Of a stretch of 64,000 bases of DNA, positions 17,191 through 26,419 are shown one piece after another; positions within the stretch are counted from its first letter, which is position 1, and each line of letters starts with the position of its first letter. This DNA comes from JALQTD01 sp964390365 (GTDB taxonomy: Bacteria > Bacteroidota > Bacteroidia > Flavobacteriales_D > Sanyastnellaceae): NCBI GenBank assembly GCA_964390365.1, contig CAYMHW010000001.1:1-64000 (forward strand), in the 5' to 3' direction. The translations under genes and the position numbers were made by a program. Below the pieces are notes generated by a model, which saw only the letters and a list, made by a program, of their open reading frames with translations, was not told the DNA's origin and ran no database searches.

Positions 17191-18342
17191 TCAGCTTCCC
17201 AAAGCCTCGAGCGCCTTCGAAACCTCCAGCATCTTCTCGTCCTCTCCGGTTCGCGTGTAGATGTCCCGCAAACTCCGCAAGGTGTCGACATCCTCTGGGC
17301 TTTCAGCACGAGCCGCTTCCAAGTATGGCTTAGCTCTGCTGAACAACTCCTTTGCAGCATCTTCGTGGGCCTTCTGATCGGCAGACTCGGCCTTGCTCAT
17401 GCGTGGCTTCCACATCTCGTTGGCAACGTTCGTCTCTTGGACCGCTTGGTTAAAGAACATTGCACCGAGGTTGTAGTTCGCGTCAAAATACGTCGGTTTG
17501 AGCTCCAAAGCTTTCAAGTAAGCGGCTTGCGCCTCCTCGCTGTTCCCCAAGTTGTCGTGCACGCTTCCCAAGCTGAACCACAAGATCTCGTTGGAAGGGT
17601 CCAACTCCGCTGCCAAGGCCAAGTTGGTCAACGCGCGCTCGTACTCCTTGTTCTCGAGGTAGATGTTCAACTCCTCGATGAGGATGGACTGTTCGCGCGG
17701 GTAATTGACCCGTGCGTTCTGGAGCACTTGAAGCGCTTCCTCCTTTCGTTCAGCATTCCGGAGAATGGTGGCCATGAACAAGTAAACGTTCGGGACCTGG
17801 TACCCAATTGATGCGCACGCCTCATAACGCTCAATCGCCAAATCAACCGCTCCGGCCTTCTCGTAGCACAACGCTGCATTGAATATGGCCATGGTGTCCA
17901 CGATGGAAAAACTTTCCGAAATGAGGGTGCTCATATCGAAAAAGCCACCGGCGGGCAGGTAGTTCCCTTCGTTGTAATAGGCGATGGCGTTGTCGAGCGC
18001 AACAGCTTGCGCCTGACCAAACCCAGCCGTCACTTCGCGCTCATACGCCCCCTTCGTATCCAGTTCCCGAGCTTTCATGTACGATTCATAAGCCAACTGC
18101 AGTGCAGTCGGGTACGAAGCGAACAGTTCAGGATCCTTCGCTACATTGACATAAATGTCCCCGCGGTAGCGCCAAGTTTTCTCTTTGATCGCAGCCTTTT
18201 CATTCAGTACAGCCTGTTCGATGTAAGTGACCGCCTCGGCATAATTGCCGCTCTTGTTGGCGTTGTAGGCCGATACCACTTCTTTTTGGCCCCATGCAGC
18301 GAACGTGACGAGCATCAAGCTGAAAGTGAGGAATTGTCTCAT
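17191..18342 (-). CDS. Exported tetratricopeptide-repeat protein
   Basis: ATG 18342 gives 383 residues and a good signal peptide (MRQFLTFSLMLVTFAAWGQ); an ATG at 18357 is also in frame but falls almost on the predicted transcription start. Several TPR units are visible, for example IFNAALCYEKAGAVDLAIERYEAC, ILWFSLGSVHDNLGNSEEAQAAYLKALEL and NLGAMFFNQAV. The protein is probably a periplasmic scaffold. A TPR gene directly downstream of gyrA is a recurrent arrangement in Bacteroidota. Here it has its own strong promoter and terminator, so it need not depend on gyrA transcription. Confidence 0.85.
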   Translation of the reverse strand: MRQFLTFSLMLVTFAAWGQKEVVSAYNANKSGNYAEAVTYIEQAVLNEKAAIKEKTWRYRGDIYVNVAKDPELFASYPTALQLAYESYMKARELDTKGAYEREVTAGFGQAQAVALDNAIAYYNEGNYLPAGGFFDMSTLISESFSIVDTMAIFNAALCYEKAGAVDLAIERYEACASIGYQVPNVYLFMATILRNAERKEEALQVLQNARVNYPREQSILIEELNIYLENKEYERALTNLALAAELDPSNEILWFSLGSVHDNLGNSEEAQAAYLKALELKPTYFDANYNLGAMFFNQAVQETNVANEMWKPRMSKAESADQKAHEDAAKELFSRAKPYLEAARAESPEDVDTLRSLRDIYTRTGEDEKMLEVSKALEALGS

Positions 18343-18365
18343 GAGTTGGATGTGCATTTTGCGTG

Positions 18366-18395
18366 CAAAAGTAGGGATTCAGGTGGGGATGTCAA
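18366..18395 (-). promoter_or_regulatory. Bacteroidota-type promoter of the TPR gene
   Basis: On the minus strand TTG (18393-18395), 19 bp, and TACTTTTG (18366-18373) match the TTG-N19-TAnnTTTG consensus of the Bacteroidota primary sigma factor perfectly. The predicted start of transcription, near 18359, leaves a leader of about 17 nt before the ATG at 18342. This supports that start codon. Confidence 0.75.
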
Positions 18396-18413
18396 GGAAT
18401 GTGCCAAAAGGCA

Positions 18414-20927
18414 TCACTCCTCCCCTCCCGTGGATTCGTTGGCCGATTCGTTTTCGGACCCTTCCGCAGATTCATTGGGTTCTTCTTCATTCTTCGGCAC
18501 ACGACACACCGAGGCGATGCTGTCTTTGCCGCGAAGTTGGATGAGCCGCACGCCTTGCGTGGCCCTTCCCATCACCCGCAGGCTTTCGACACCCGTCCGA
18601 ATGGTGATGCCGCTGCGGTTGATGATCATCAAGTCGTCCTCGTCGGTTACATTCAGGATGCTGATGAGCTCGCCTGTCTTCTCGGTGATGCTGAGGGTTT
18701 TCACCCCCTTGCCTCCCCGGTTCGTGATGCGGTAATCCTCAACCGGACTCCGCTTTCCGTATCCGTTTTCAGAAACCACCAGGATCTCCGAGGCGGTGTC
18801 TCGAACGCACACCATGCCGATGACTTCGTCCTCATCGTGACCCAACGTCACGCCCTTCACTCCCATCGCTGTGCGTCCCACCGCACGGGCTGTCGATTCG
18901 TTGAAACGAATGGCCTTACCGGACCTCAGCGCCAGGATGATTTCGTTGGTTCCATCGGTCAAACGTGCAGTCAACAGTTCGTCTCCCTCCCGCACCGTGA
19001 TGGCGTTGATGCCGTTCGCACGCGGCCGAGAATAAGCGGCCAACGTGGTCTTCTTGATGAGGCCTTTTTTGGTGGCCAACACGACGAAGTTGTTTTCCAC
19101 GTACTCGCGGTCTTTCAAGTCGATGACCGGGATGTAGGTCAAAACCTTGTCGCCCGGCTCCAGTTGAATCAAGTTTTGGATGGCGCGTCCTTTGGAGGTC
19201 TTGGAGCCTTCGGGCACCTCGTAGATGCGCATCCAGAAACACCGACCGTTTGCCGTGAAAATGAGCAACCAATTGTGATTGGTGGCGGCGAAAATGTGCT
19301 CAACAAAGTCCTCATCGCGGGTTGTGGCCCCCTTGGATCCCACGCCACCCCGGCTCTGTGAACGGTATTCGATTAAGCGCGTGCGCTTGATGTAACCCGC
19401 GTGGCTGATGCTGATGATCACTTGGTCGTCCGCAATCAAATCCTCCATGCTCACGTCCGCACTGCTGAGTTCGATGCTGCTGCGGCGGTCGTCGCCGAAC
19501 CGCTCGCGCATGTCCACCAACTCCTCAGTGATGATGGCCATCCGTCGTTCCACCCGGTCCAAGATGTCCTTCAAATCCGTGATGAGCGTCATCAACTCGT
19601 CGTATTCGGCACGCAACTTGTCGCGCTCGAGTCCAGTGAGGCGCTGCAACCGCATGTCCAGGATGGCCTTCGCTTGGATTTCGCTCAAGCCAAAACGGTC
19701 CATCAAGCCCGTTCGTGCTTCATCGGGCGTCGCGCTGGCGCGGATCAAAGCGATGACTTCATCGATGTTGTCGAGCGCAATGATGAGGCCTTGGAGGATG
19801 TGGGCACGCTCCTCGGCTTTGCGCAACTCGTACTGGGTGCGGCGCGTGACCACTTCGTGGCGGTGTTCCACGAAGTACTTGATGAGCTGCTTCAGGTTGA
19901 GCAGCTGCGGGCGGCCTGCAACGAGCGCGATGTTGTTGACTGAAAACGTGCTTTGAAGGGCGGTGTACTTGAACAACTTGTTCAAGACGACCGTGGCCAT
20001 CGAATCGCGCTTGATCTCGTAAACGATGCGCATGCCGTTCCGGTCCGATTCGTCCCGGATTTCCGAAATGCCTTCGATTTTCTTGTCGTTGACCAACTCG
20101 GCTGTTTTCCGAACCATGTCGGCCTTGTTGACCATGTAAGGAATCTCCGAAACGATGATCTGCTCGCGCCCGTTCGGCAATTCCTCGATTTCCGCTCGAC
20201 CGCGCACCACCACCTTGCCACGACCGGTATGAAACGCCTCTTTTACGCCGTCGACGCCGTGAATGATGCCCCCAGTAGGGAAGTCCGGTGCTTGGACGTG
20301 CTCCATCAAGCCATCGACCGTGATGTCGTTGTCCTCGATGTAGGCGATCGCGCCGTTGACCACTTCGGTGAGGTTGTGGGGCGGCATGTTCGTGGCCATG
20401 CCCACCGCAATGCCACTCGCTCCGTTGATGAGCAAGTTGGGCAACTTGGAGGGCAACACCGTCGGCTCTTTCAAGCTCTCGTCGAAATTGGGCCGGAAGT
20501 CGACCGTTTCTTTGTCCAGATCGGCCAGCATTTCCTCCGCCGCCTTCCGCAAGCGCGCCTCCGTATAACGCATGGCTGCCGGGTTGTCCCCGTCGATGCT
20601 GCCGAAGTTTCCCTGACCGTCCACCATGGGGTAGCGCAACGACCATTCTTGGGCCATACGGACCATCGTGTCGTAGACGGAACTGTCCCCATGCGGGTGG
20701 TACTTGCCCAACACCTCACCGACGATCCTCGCCGATTTCTTGTAAGCGCGATTTGAAAGCACGCCCAAATCGAGCATGCCGTAAAGCACCCTGCGGTGCA
20801 CGGGTTTCAATCCATCCCGAACGTCCGGAAGCGCACGCGAAACGATCACCGACATCGAATAATCGATGTAGGCGGATTTCATTTCATCAGCGATGTTGAT
20901 CTGGACGATTTTCTCTCCTTCTGCCAT
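18414..20927 (-). CDS. gyrA: DNA gyrase subunit A
   Basis: This encodes 837 residues, typical for GyrA. The N-terminal winged-helix and tower domain includes the quinolone-resistance region KYHPHGDSSVYDTMVRMAQ with the wild-type-like Ser and Asp, and the active-site tyrosine in AAMRYTEARL. The C-terminal beta-pinwheel carries repeated blades and the GyrA-box-like element NRGGKGVKT. The protein ends in an acidic tail. GyrA wraps and cleaves DNA to introduce negative supercoils with GyrB, which is not in the window. It is divergent from clpC. Confidence 0.98.
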   Translation of the reverse strand: MAEGEKIVQINIADEMKSAYIDYSMSVIVSRALPDVRDGLKPVHRRVLYGMLDLGVLSNRAYKKSARIVGEVLGKYHPHGDSSVYDTMVRMAQEWSLRYPMVDGQGNFGSIDGDNPAAMRYTEARLRKAAEEMLADLDKETVDFRPNFDESLKEPTVLPSKLPNLLINGASGIAVGMATNMPPHNLTEVVNGAIAYIEDNDITVDGLMEHVQAPDFPTGGIIHGVDGVKEAFHTGRGKVVVRGRAEIEELPNGREQIIVSEIPYMVNKADMVRKTAELVNDKKIEGISEIRDESDRNGMRIVYEIKRDSMATVVLNKLFKYTALQSTFSVNNIALVAGRPQLLNLKQLIKYFVEHRHEVVTRRTQYELRKAEERAHILQGLIIALDNIDEVIALIRASATPDEARTGLMDRFGLSEIQAKAILDMRLQRLTGLERDKLRAEYDELMTLITDLKDILDRVERRMAIITEELVDMRERFGDDRRSSIELSSADVSMEDLIADDQVIISISHAGYIKRTRLIEYRSQSRGGVGSKGATTRDEDFVEHIFAATNHNWLLIFTANGRCFWMRIYEVPEGSKTSKGRAIQNLIQLEPGDKVLTYIPVIDLKDREYVENNFVVLATKKGLIKKTTLAAYSRPRANGINAITVREGDELLTARLTDGTNEIILALRSGKAIRFNESTARAVGRTAMGVKGVTLGHDEDEVIGMVCVRDTASEILVVSENGYGKRSPVEDYRITNRGGKGVKTLSITEKTGELISILNVTDEDDLMIINRSGITIRTGVESLRVMGRATQGVRLIQLRGKDSIASVCRVPKNEEEPNESAEGSENESANESTGGEE

Positions 20928-21171
20928 GTTGTCAGGTTCTTGTCAAACAGCCACGCACCCTGCAGGTGCAGTCCAATAGACGAAAATACGGCGGACCGCC
21001 GCGCGCTTTCCCAGAACGCCGAAGCAATTCTTCACAAAATTCAGCATGGCCCTGTGGAAAAAGCGTTGATGCGGCAAGGTCTTTGCCCTTTGGGGGCTGT
21101 AGATTTAACGCAGTGAAACCTTGCGCTGGGATTTGGCGTAAGGAAACCTGCACAAAGACGAGCCCTCCACC
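20928..21171. promoter_or_regulatory. Divergent gyrA/clpC promoter region
   Basis: This 244-bp spacer separates gyrA (minus) and clpC (plus). Minus-strand TATTTTCG (20981-20988), 53 bp before the gyrA ATG, matches the -7 box with the TTCG variant seen at other genes here. Plus-strand TAGATTTA (21100-21107) is a 7 of 8 match upstream of clpC. A good -33 TTG is lacking for both. No CtsR- or HrcA-type operator was recognised. Confidence 0.35.
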
Positions 21172-23787
21172 ATGGATGCAAAATTCTCACCCCGCGTCAA
21201 AGACGTGATTTCTTACTCCCGCGAAGAGGCCCTGCGCCTTGGTCACAATTACATCGGCGTGGAGCACTTGTTGCTCGGCATCATCCGCGAGGGTGAAGGC
21301 ACAGCGGTGCGCATTTTGGAAGCGTTGAATGTGGACCTCCAAAAGCTGCGCAAAGTGGTGGAGAGCAGCATCCGTCCCACCTCCGGCAAGTCCGTAGGCT
21401 CGGGCAACATTCCCGTCATGAAGCAAGCCGAGCGGGTTCTGAAAGTGACCTACCTCGAGGCTAAAGTATTCAAGAGTGGCACCATTGGAACCGAGCATTT
21501 GTTGCTCAGCATCCTCAAGGACGAGGACAACGTGGCCACCAAATCATTGAACGTTTTCAACATCTCATACGAAGTGGCGAAAGAAGAATTCGAGAACCTC
21601 CTGAACGAGGACAGCGGTCGCACCGATTTCAACCCGCGGTCAGAATCCACGGGCATGGGCGACGACGACGATGACATGCCCAACATGGGCGGTGGTGCAT
21701 CCGGCGGTTCTGGCGGCAGCCGGAAAGTCGACCCGAAGAGCAAGACCCCGGTTTTGGACAACTTCGGCCGCGATTTGACGAAGCTGGCGGAAGAAGGTCG
21801 CCTCGACCCCATCGTAGGTCGGCAAAAGGAAATCGAGCGGGTGAGCCAAATTTTGAGCCGCCGCAAAAAGAACAACCCCATCCTCATCGGCGAGCCCGGC
21901 GTGGGCAAGAGTGCCATCGCGGAAGGCTTGGCGTTGCGCATCATCGAGAAGAAGGTGTCGCGCGTGCTGTTCAACAAGCGCATCGTCACGCTGGACGTGG
22001 CTTCGCTGGTGGCGGGCACGAAGTACCGGGGCCAATTCGAAGAACGGATGAAGGCCGTGATGAATGAACTGGAGAAGTCGCCGGACGTGATCCTGTTCAT
22101 CGACGAGCTGCACACCATCGTCGGCGCGGGCGGCGCGAGCGGGTCGCTCGATGCGAGCAACATGTTCAAGCCGGCTTTGGCCCGAGGAGAAATCCAATGC
22201 ATCGGTGCCACCACCTTGGACGAATACCGCCAGCACATCGAGAAAGACGGAGCCCTCGAACGCCGCTTCCAAAAAGTGATTGTCGAACCCACGACGATCG
22301 ATGAGACGATTCAAATCCTGAACAACATCAAGGACAAGTACGAGGAGCACCACAGCGTTTCGTACACCGATGAAGCCATCGAAGCATGCGTTCGCTTGAC
22401 CTCGCGTTACATCACCGACCGGCACCTTCCGGACAAGGCCATCGATGCCCTCGATGAAGTGGGAAGTCGGGTGCACCTGAACAACATTCATGTGCCGGAA
22501 TCCATTTTGAAAATCGAGGCCGAGATCGAGGAAATCAAGAACGAGAAATCGAAAGTGGTGCGGAGTCAGCGGTACGAAGAAGCGGCGAAGTTGCGGGACC
22601 GCGAGCGCAACCTGCTCAATGACCTCGAAACCGCCAAGGCGAAGTGGGAGGAAGACAGCCGGAATCAACGGGTCACGGTTACGGTGGAGCACGTTGGCGA
22701 TGTCGTGGCCATGATGACCGGCATTCCTGTTCAACGGATTGCCGAGAAGGAAAGTGGCAAGTTGGCTCGCATGGACCAGGATTTGCAAGGCAAAGTGATC
22801 GGCCAGGATGAAGCCATTGTGAAGGTCGCACGCTCCATCAAGCGCAACCGCGCGGGATTGAAAGATCCGAACAAGCCCATCGGCTCGTTCATCTTCCTCG
22901 GGCCCACGGGGGTCGGGAAGACCCAATTGGCAAAGGTGCTTGCTCGGTTCATGTTCGATTCTGAGGAAGCGCTGATTCGGATTGACATGTCTGAGTACAT
23001 GGAGAAGTTCGCCGTGAGCCGGTTGATTGGTGCGCCTCCGGGCTATGTGGGCTACGAAGAAGGTGGGCAGCTGACGGAAAAGGTTCGCCGCCGCCCCTAC
23101 TCCATCATTCTGTTGGACGAGATTGAGAAGGCGCACCCGGATGTGTTCAACTTGCTGTTGCAAGCGTTGGACGATGGCCAAATGACGGACAGCCTCGGCC
23201 GCAAGATCGATTTCCGGAACACCATCATCATCATGACGTCGAACATCGGAGCGCGCCAGTTGGCGGACTTCGGGTCGGGGGTTGGATTTGGCACCGCTGC
23301 GCGGGAGGCCAACGAGGAATCGAACCGCAACAGCGTCATTCAGACGGCCTTGAAGCGCGCCTTCTCTCCGGAATTCTTGAACCGCATCGACGACGTCATC
23401 CTGTTCTCCAGCTTGAAGCGCGAGGACATTCACCGCATCATCGATTTGGAGTTGGGCGCGTTGGTGAAGCGCATTGAGGATTTGGGCTACGGCATTGAAA
23501 TCACGGACAAAGCAAAGGACTTCTTGGTCGACAACGGCTACGATGAAAAGTACGGAGCGCGCCCCCTCAAGCGTGCAATCCAAAAGCACCTCGAAGACCC
23601 GATGGCCGAGCAAATCATCAATGCCCAAATGGAAGAAGGCGATTTGCTCAAGGCCAGCTACCGCAAAGGAAGCAACGAGCTGAAGTTCGAAGTGGTCAAA
23701 GGTGGATTCCTCCAGATGCCCGATGGGGCGGCGGAAGCGCTGGAGGGCTCAAGCAGCGACGACGAAAACCCGGAGGGCGAAGCATGA
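21172..23787 (+). CDS. clpC: ATP-dependent Clp protease ATPase subunit ClpC
   Basis: This encodes 871 residues in the ClpC arrangement. Two N-domain repeats (EEALRLGHNYIGVEHLLLGI and GTIGTEHLLLSIL) come first, then an acidic/glycine linker. AAA domain 1 has Walker A GEPGVGKS and Walker B VILFIDELH. A UVR-like middle segment (RSQRYEEAAKLRDRE) follows. AAA domain 2 has GPTGVGKT, IILLDEIEKAHPD and the sensor region. It unfolds substrates for ClpP, and may be stress-regulated. Its 3' end overlaps the FtsB/DivIC gene by 4 bp (ATGA). Confidence 0.97.
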   Translation: MDAKFSPRVKDVISYSREEALRLGHNYIGVEHLLLGIIREGEGTAVRILEALNVDLQKLRKVVESSIRPTSGKSVGSGNIPVMKQAERVLKVTYLEAKVFKSGTIGTEHLLLSILKDEDNVATKSLNVFNISYEVAKEEFENLLNEDSGRTDFNPRSESTGMGDDDDDMPNMGGGASGGSGGSRKVDPKSKTPVLDNFGRDLTKLAEEGRLDPIVGRQKEIERVSQILSRRKKNNPILIGEPGVGKSAIAEGLALRIIEKKVSRVLFNKRIVTLDVASLVAGTKYRGQFEERMKAVMNELEKSPDVILFIDELHTIVGAGGASGSLDASNMFKPALARGEIQCIGATTLDEYRQHIEKDGALERRFQKVIVEPTTIDETIQILNNIKDKYEEHHSVSYTDEAIEACVRLTSRYITDRHLPDKAIDALDEVGSRVHLNNIHVPESILKIEAEIEEIKNEKSKVVRSQRYEEAAKLRDRERNLLNDLETAKAKWEEDSRNQRVTVTVEHVGDVVAMMTGIPVQRIAEKESGKLARMDQDLQGKVIGQDEAIVKVARSIKRNRAGLKDPNKPIGSFIFLGPTGVGKTQLAKVLARFMFDSEEALIRIDMSEYMEKFAVSRLIGAPPGYVGYEEGGQLTEKVRRRPYSIILLDEIEKAHPDVFNLLLQALDDGQMTDSLGRKIDFRNTIIIMTSNIGARQLADFGSGVGFGTAAREANEESNRNSVIQTALKRAFSPEFLNRIDDVILFSSLKREDIHRIIDLELGALVKRIEDLGYGIEITDKAKDFLVDNGYDEKYGARPLKRAIQKHLEDPMAEQIINAQMEEGDLLKASYRKGSNELKFEVVKGGFLQMPDGAAEALEGSSSDDENPEGEA

Positions 23788-24095
23788 TCGGAAAGGTGAT
23801 TCAGCGCCGCTTGCGGAAAGCACTTCAATCGAAATACGGACTCACAGCATTGGTGGCCCTTTTGTGGGTCACCTTTGCTGCTGATATCGACCTCATTCAC
23901 ATCGTACGCACTGCATACGATGTGAATGCACTGAAGCAAGAGGCAAATCGACTCGAAGCAGAAGCAGAACGGGTCGAAATGGATTTGGCCGATTTGATGA
24001 CCTCGGATGAGGCGATGGAGCGGTTTGCGCGGGAGCGTTACTTCATGAAGCGTCCAAACGAGGACGTGTACCGCATTGTGGAGCGCCAGGATTGA
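23784..24095 (+). CDS. FtsB/DivIC family septum-formation protein
   Basis: This encodes 103 residues: a short basic cytoplasmic N-terminus, one membrane helix (GLTALVALLWVTFAADIDL), and a coiled coil (ALKQEANRLEAEAERVEMDL) ending in the family signature EAMERFARERYFMKRPNEDVYRI. Members bridge FtsL and FtsQ in the divisome. Translational coupling to clpC by a 4-bp overlap is notable, but functional coupling is not implied. Confidence 0.9.
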   Translation: MIGKVIQRRLRKALQSKYGLTALVALLWVTFAADIDLIHIVRTAYDVNALKQEANRLEAEAERVEMDLADLMTSDEAMERFARERYFMKRPNEDVYRIVERQD

Positions 24096-24101
24096 GGCGA
24101 C

Positions 24102-24746
24102 TTAAAACCAGCGCGTGACGCTTTCTCGCAATGCTTGAATGGCCTCAGGCAACAGTTGAGGCTCGTAGACCAAGACCAAGGCGGCACCGAAAAGCGCCCC
24201 GACCAGGTGGGCGTCGTGGGCAACTCCCGTGCGACCGCGTCGGTTCATGTGCGATTCGTAAACGAAAAACAGGAGCCCCGCCACCACCGCCGGCATCGGG
24301 ATGATGAACATCATCAACAGCGTGCTCGTGGGGTACATCAGGATGAAGGCCATCATCACCGCAGAAACCGCTCCGCTCGCACCGAGCGAGGCGTAGTTGA
24401 GGTCATCGCGGTGCTTCGTCAAGGCGGGAAGGGCTGCAGCCACGAGCCCCCCGAAATACAGGAAGGGGAAGGTCCAATTGCCCGTTAAGCCAAAAACGGG
24501 AGAATCCAATTCACCCGCTCGGAATGCATCCTCCACGCTCCCTCCGAAACTCCACAGCACGAACACGTTAAGAAACAGGTGCGTCGTGTCCGAATGGATG
24601 AAGCCGTGCGTGATGACCCGGTGCCATTCGCGTTGTTCGAATACCCGAGACGGAATCATCAACCACTGCTGCAAGAATGCTGGGCGTTTGAACCCCCTGA
24701 AGGATGCGAGCAGGGTCACGCCGATGATGGGGAACAGCCACGTCAT
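24102..24746 (-). CDS. Rhomboid family intramembrane serine protease
   Basis: ATG 24746 forms TGATG with the upstream stop and gives 214 residues with six hydrophobic segments. Rhomboid features are the WHRVITHGFIHSDTTHLFLNV block in the first helices, the catalytic serine in LGASGAVSAVMM, and the partner histidine in HDAHLVGALFGA. It cleaves membrane proteins within the bilayer; the substrate is unknown. It is the last gene of a ychF/DUF4440/rhomboid run and converges with the FtsB/DivIC gene with only 6 bp between stops. Confidence 0.9.
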   Translation of the reverse strand: MTWLFPIIGVTLLASFRGFKRPAFLQQWLMIPSRVFEQREWHRVITHGFIHSDTTHLFLNVFVLWSFGGSVEDAFRAGELDSPVFGLTGNWTFPFLYFGGLVAAALPALTKHRDDLNYASLGASGAVSAVMMAFILMYPTSTLLMMFIIPMPAVVAGLLFFVYESHMNRRGRTGVAHDAHLVGALFGAALVLVYEPQLLPEAIQALRESVTRWF

Positions 24747-25222
24747 CAGCTGCTGTGATCTGCAATGATGCGCCAGCCCTTGGGGGTGAGGGCCCAAACC
24801 AAGCTGTAGTGGCCCCCAATGGACTCCCCTTCTTGGCGTTCAATGTTCCACTTGCCAACCACGAAGCCGTGCTCTGTTCCGAGTGGAATCCAACGCAAGT
24901 GTTCGAACTCGAGGTGTCCCCTTGCCGCTCCGTCGGGGTAAGCGCGTTCGTAATTCGCCAGCACCACGTCGTACCCGAAGGTCAGGCCTCGGCTGCCGAT
25001 GAAAAGCAGGCTGTCATCTCGGAGGTAACCCGCGGACATGAAGCCTTCCATGTCGCCCCGATTCCAGGCTTCGACCTGCTGCTCCATTGCGGCTTCAATT
25101 TCGAGCGGGAGTTCCGAGGACGGGACGCGGGGCTCGGGCTCAGCGCATCCCCAAAGGAAGGCAGCGAGGACGAGGGCGGCCAGGGGTTTGGCCTTAGACG
25201 TTGAACCGGAAATGCATGACAT
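24746..25222 (-). CDS. DUF4440/SnoaL-like lipoprotein
   Basis: ATG 25222 gives 158 residues; ATG 25228 is two codons upstream. A lipoprotein signal ends in AFLWGC. The mature part has the NTF2-like pattern of DUF4440 proteins: EQQVEAWNRGDMEGFMSAGY, then SLLFIGSRGLTFGYDVVLANY, then WNIERQEG and WRIIADHSS. Such proteins often bind small ligands; no catalytic role can be assigned. The start lies inside ychF, a 29-bp overlap that is larger than usual here. Confidence 0.8.
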   Translation of the reverse strand: MSCISGSTSKAKPLAALVLAAFLWGCAEPEPRVPSSELPLEIEAAMEQQVEAWNRGDMEGFMSAGYLRDDSLLFIGSRGLTFGYDVVLANYERAYPDGAARGHLEFEHLRWIPLGTEHGFVVGKWNIERQEGESIGGHYSLVWALTPKGWRIIADHSS

Positions 25223-26291
25223 CACCATCTTGCACAAGGTACTCTTTTCCTTCCACTTTCAACTTACCCGCTTCTTTCACAGCGGCTTCTGACCCCAATT
25301 GCACGAAATCATCGTAGGCAATGACCTCCGCTCGAATGAAACCCTTCTGGAAATCGGTGTGGATGACGCCGGCAGCTTGGGGCGCGGTGAATCCGCGTTT
25401 GATGGTCCAAGCGCGGACTTCCTTGACGCCTGCCGTGAAGTAGGTTTGCAGATTGAGCAAGGAATAAGCGGCGCGGATGAGCTTCGCCACGCCCGGCTCC
25501 TCAAGTCCGAGGTCTTCGAGGAACTCCTTGCGCTCTTCGGGATCTTCGAGTTCGGCGATGTCCGCTTCGATGGCGGCGCCGATGATCATGACTTCGGCGC
25601 CTTCAGCAACGGCCATTTGGCGCACGCGCTCGACGTATTCATTGCCCGAGACCACCGAGCCTTCATCCACGTTGCAGACGTACAAAACGGGTTTCGCGGT
25701 CAGCAACTGCAAGTCATTCAAAGCGGACACCTCGGCGTCGTCCACTTCCACCGCCCTGGCCGAAACGCCCGAGGACAACGCCTCGTGCAGCCGGGTGTAC
25801 AAGGCCAGGAGTTTCTGCGCGTCCTTGTCCCCCGTGCCAGCGGCTTTTTTCACCTTTTGCATGCGGGCTTCCACCGACTCCAAGTCCTTGAGCTGCAGCT
25901 CCATGTCGATGACTTCCTTGTCGCGAATCGGGTCCACGCTCCCATCGACGTGCACCACGTTGCCGTCGTCGAAGCACCGCAAAACGTGCAGCACCGCGTC
26001 CGTCTCACGGATGTTTGCGAGGAACTTGTTGCCGAGCCCTTCTCCTTTGCTGGCGCCTTTCACCAACCCGGCAATGTCAACGATCTCAACGGTGGTGGGT
26101 TGCACGGCCTGTGGTTGAACCAACTCCGCCAACTTGTTCAGGCGCGCGTCCGGAACGGTGATGACCCCGACGTTGGGTTCAATGGTGCAGAACGGGAAGT
26201 TTGCGCTCTGAGCTTTCGCGTTGCTCAGGCAGTTGAACAGGGTGGATTTGCCAACATTGGGCAAACCAACGATGCCGCATTTCAGGGCCAT
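25194..26291 (-). CDS. ychF: Ribosome-binding ATPase YchF (Obg-like)
   Basis: ATG 26291 (MALKCGIVGLPNVGKS) gives 365 residues, the usual YchF length. The G1 motif GLPNVGKST, the switch region with FPFCTIEPNVG, DIAGLVKGASKGEGLGNKFL and the coiled-coil insertion are all present. A TGS domain closes the protein (TAPQAAGVIHTDFQKGFIRAEV). YchF hydrolyses ATP rather than GTP and binds ribosomes. The gene is divergent from the transketolase operon. Confidence 0.97.
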   Translation of the reverse strand: MALKCGIVGLPNVGKSTLFNCLSNAKAQSANFPFCTIEPNVGVITVPDARLNKLAELVQPQAVQPTTVEIVDIAGLVKGASKGEGLGNKFLANIRETDAVLHVLRCFDDGNVVHVDGSVDPIRDKEVIDMELQLKDLESVEARMQKVKKAAGTGDKDAQKLLALYTRLHEALSSGVSARAVEVDDAEVSALNDLQLLTAKPVLYVCNVDEGSVVSGNEYVERVRQMAVAEGAEVMIIGAAIEADIAELEDPEERKEFLEDLGLEEPGVAKLIRAAYSLLNLQTYFTAGVKEVRAWTIKRGFTAPQAAGVIHTDFQKGFIRAEVIAYDDFVQLGSEAAVKEAGKLKVEGKEYLVQDGDVMHFRFNV

Positions 26292-26392
26292 GGGATTCAG
26301 CTTTGGAAGGCGCGAAGGTACAATACAACCCACGCCGCACGCCACTTGCACACACGTTGTTCACATGTGATGCGTTTTAAGGACTCGCGAGG

Positions 26393-26400
26393 TACTTTTG
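26393..26400 (+). promoter_or_regulatory. Promoter -7 box of the transketolase operon
   Basis: TACTTTTG is a perfect TAnnTTTG match, 19 bp before the ATG at 26420. A T-rich stretch (TTTT at 26375-26378) lies about 15 bp upstream in place of a perfect TTG. The same octamer precedes the TPR gene and rpsA. Confidence 0.55.
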
Positions 26401-26419
26401 CCGCGCAAACTACCTGCTC

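Noticed and set aside
21640..23628. Minus-strand open frame of 662 codons
   Set aside because: Antisense to clpC, whose motifs are complete. The protein is rich in His, Arg, Val and Gln as in typical shadow frames.
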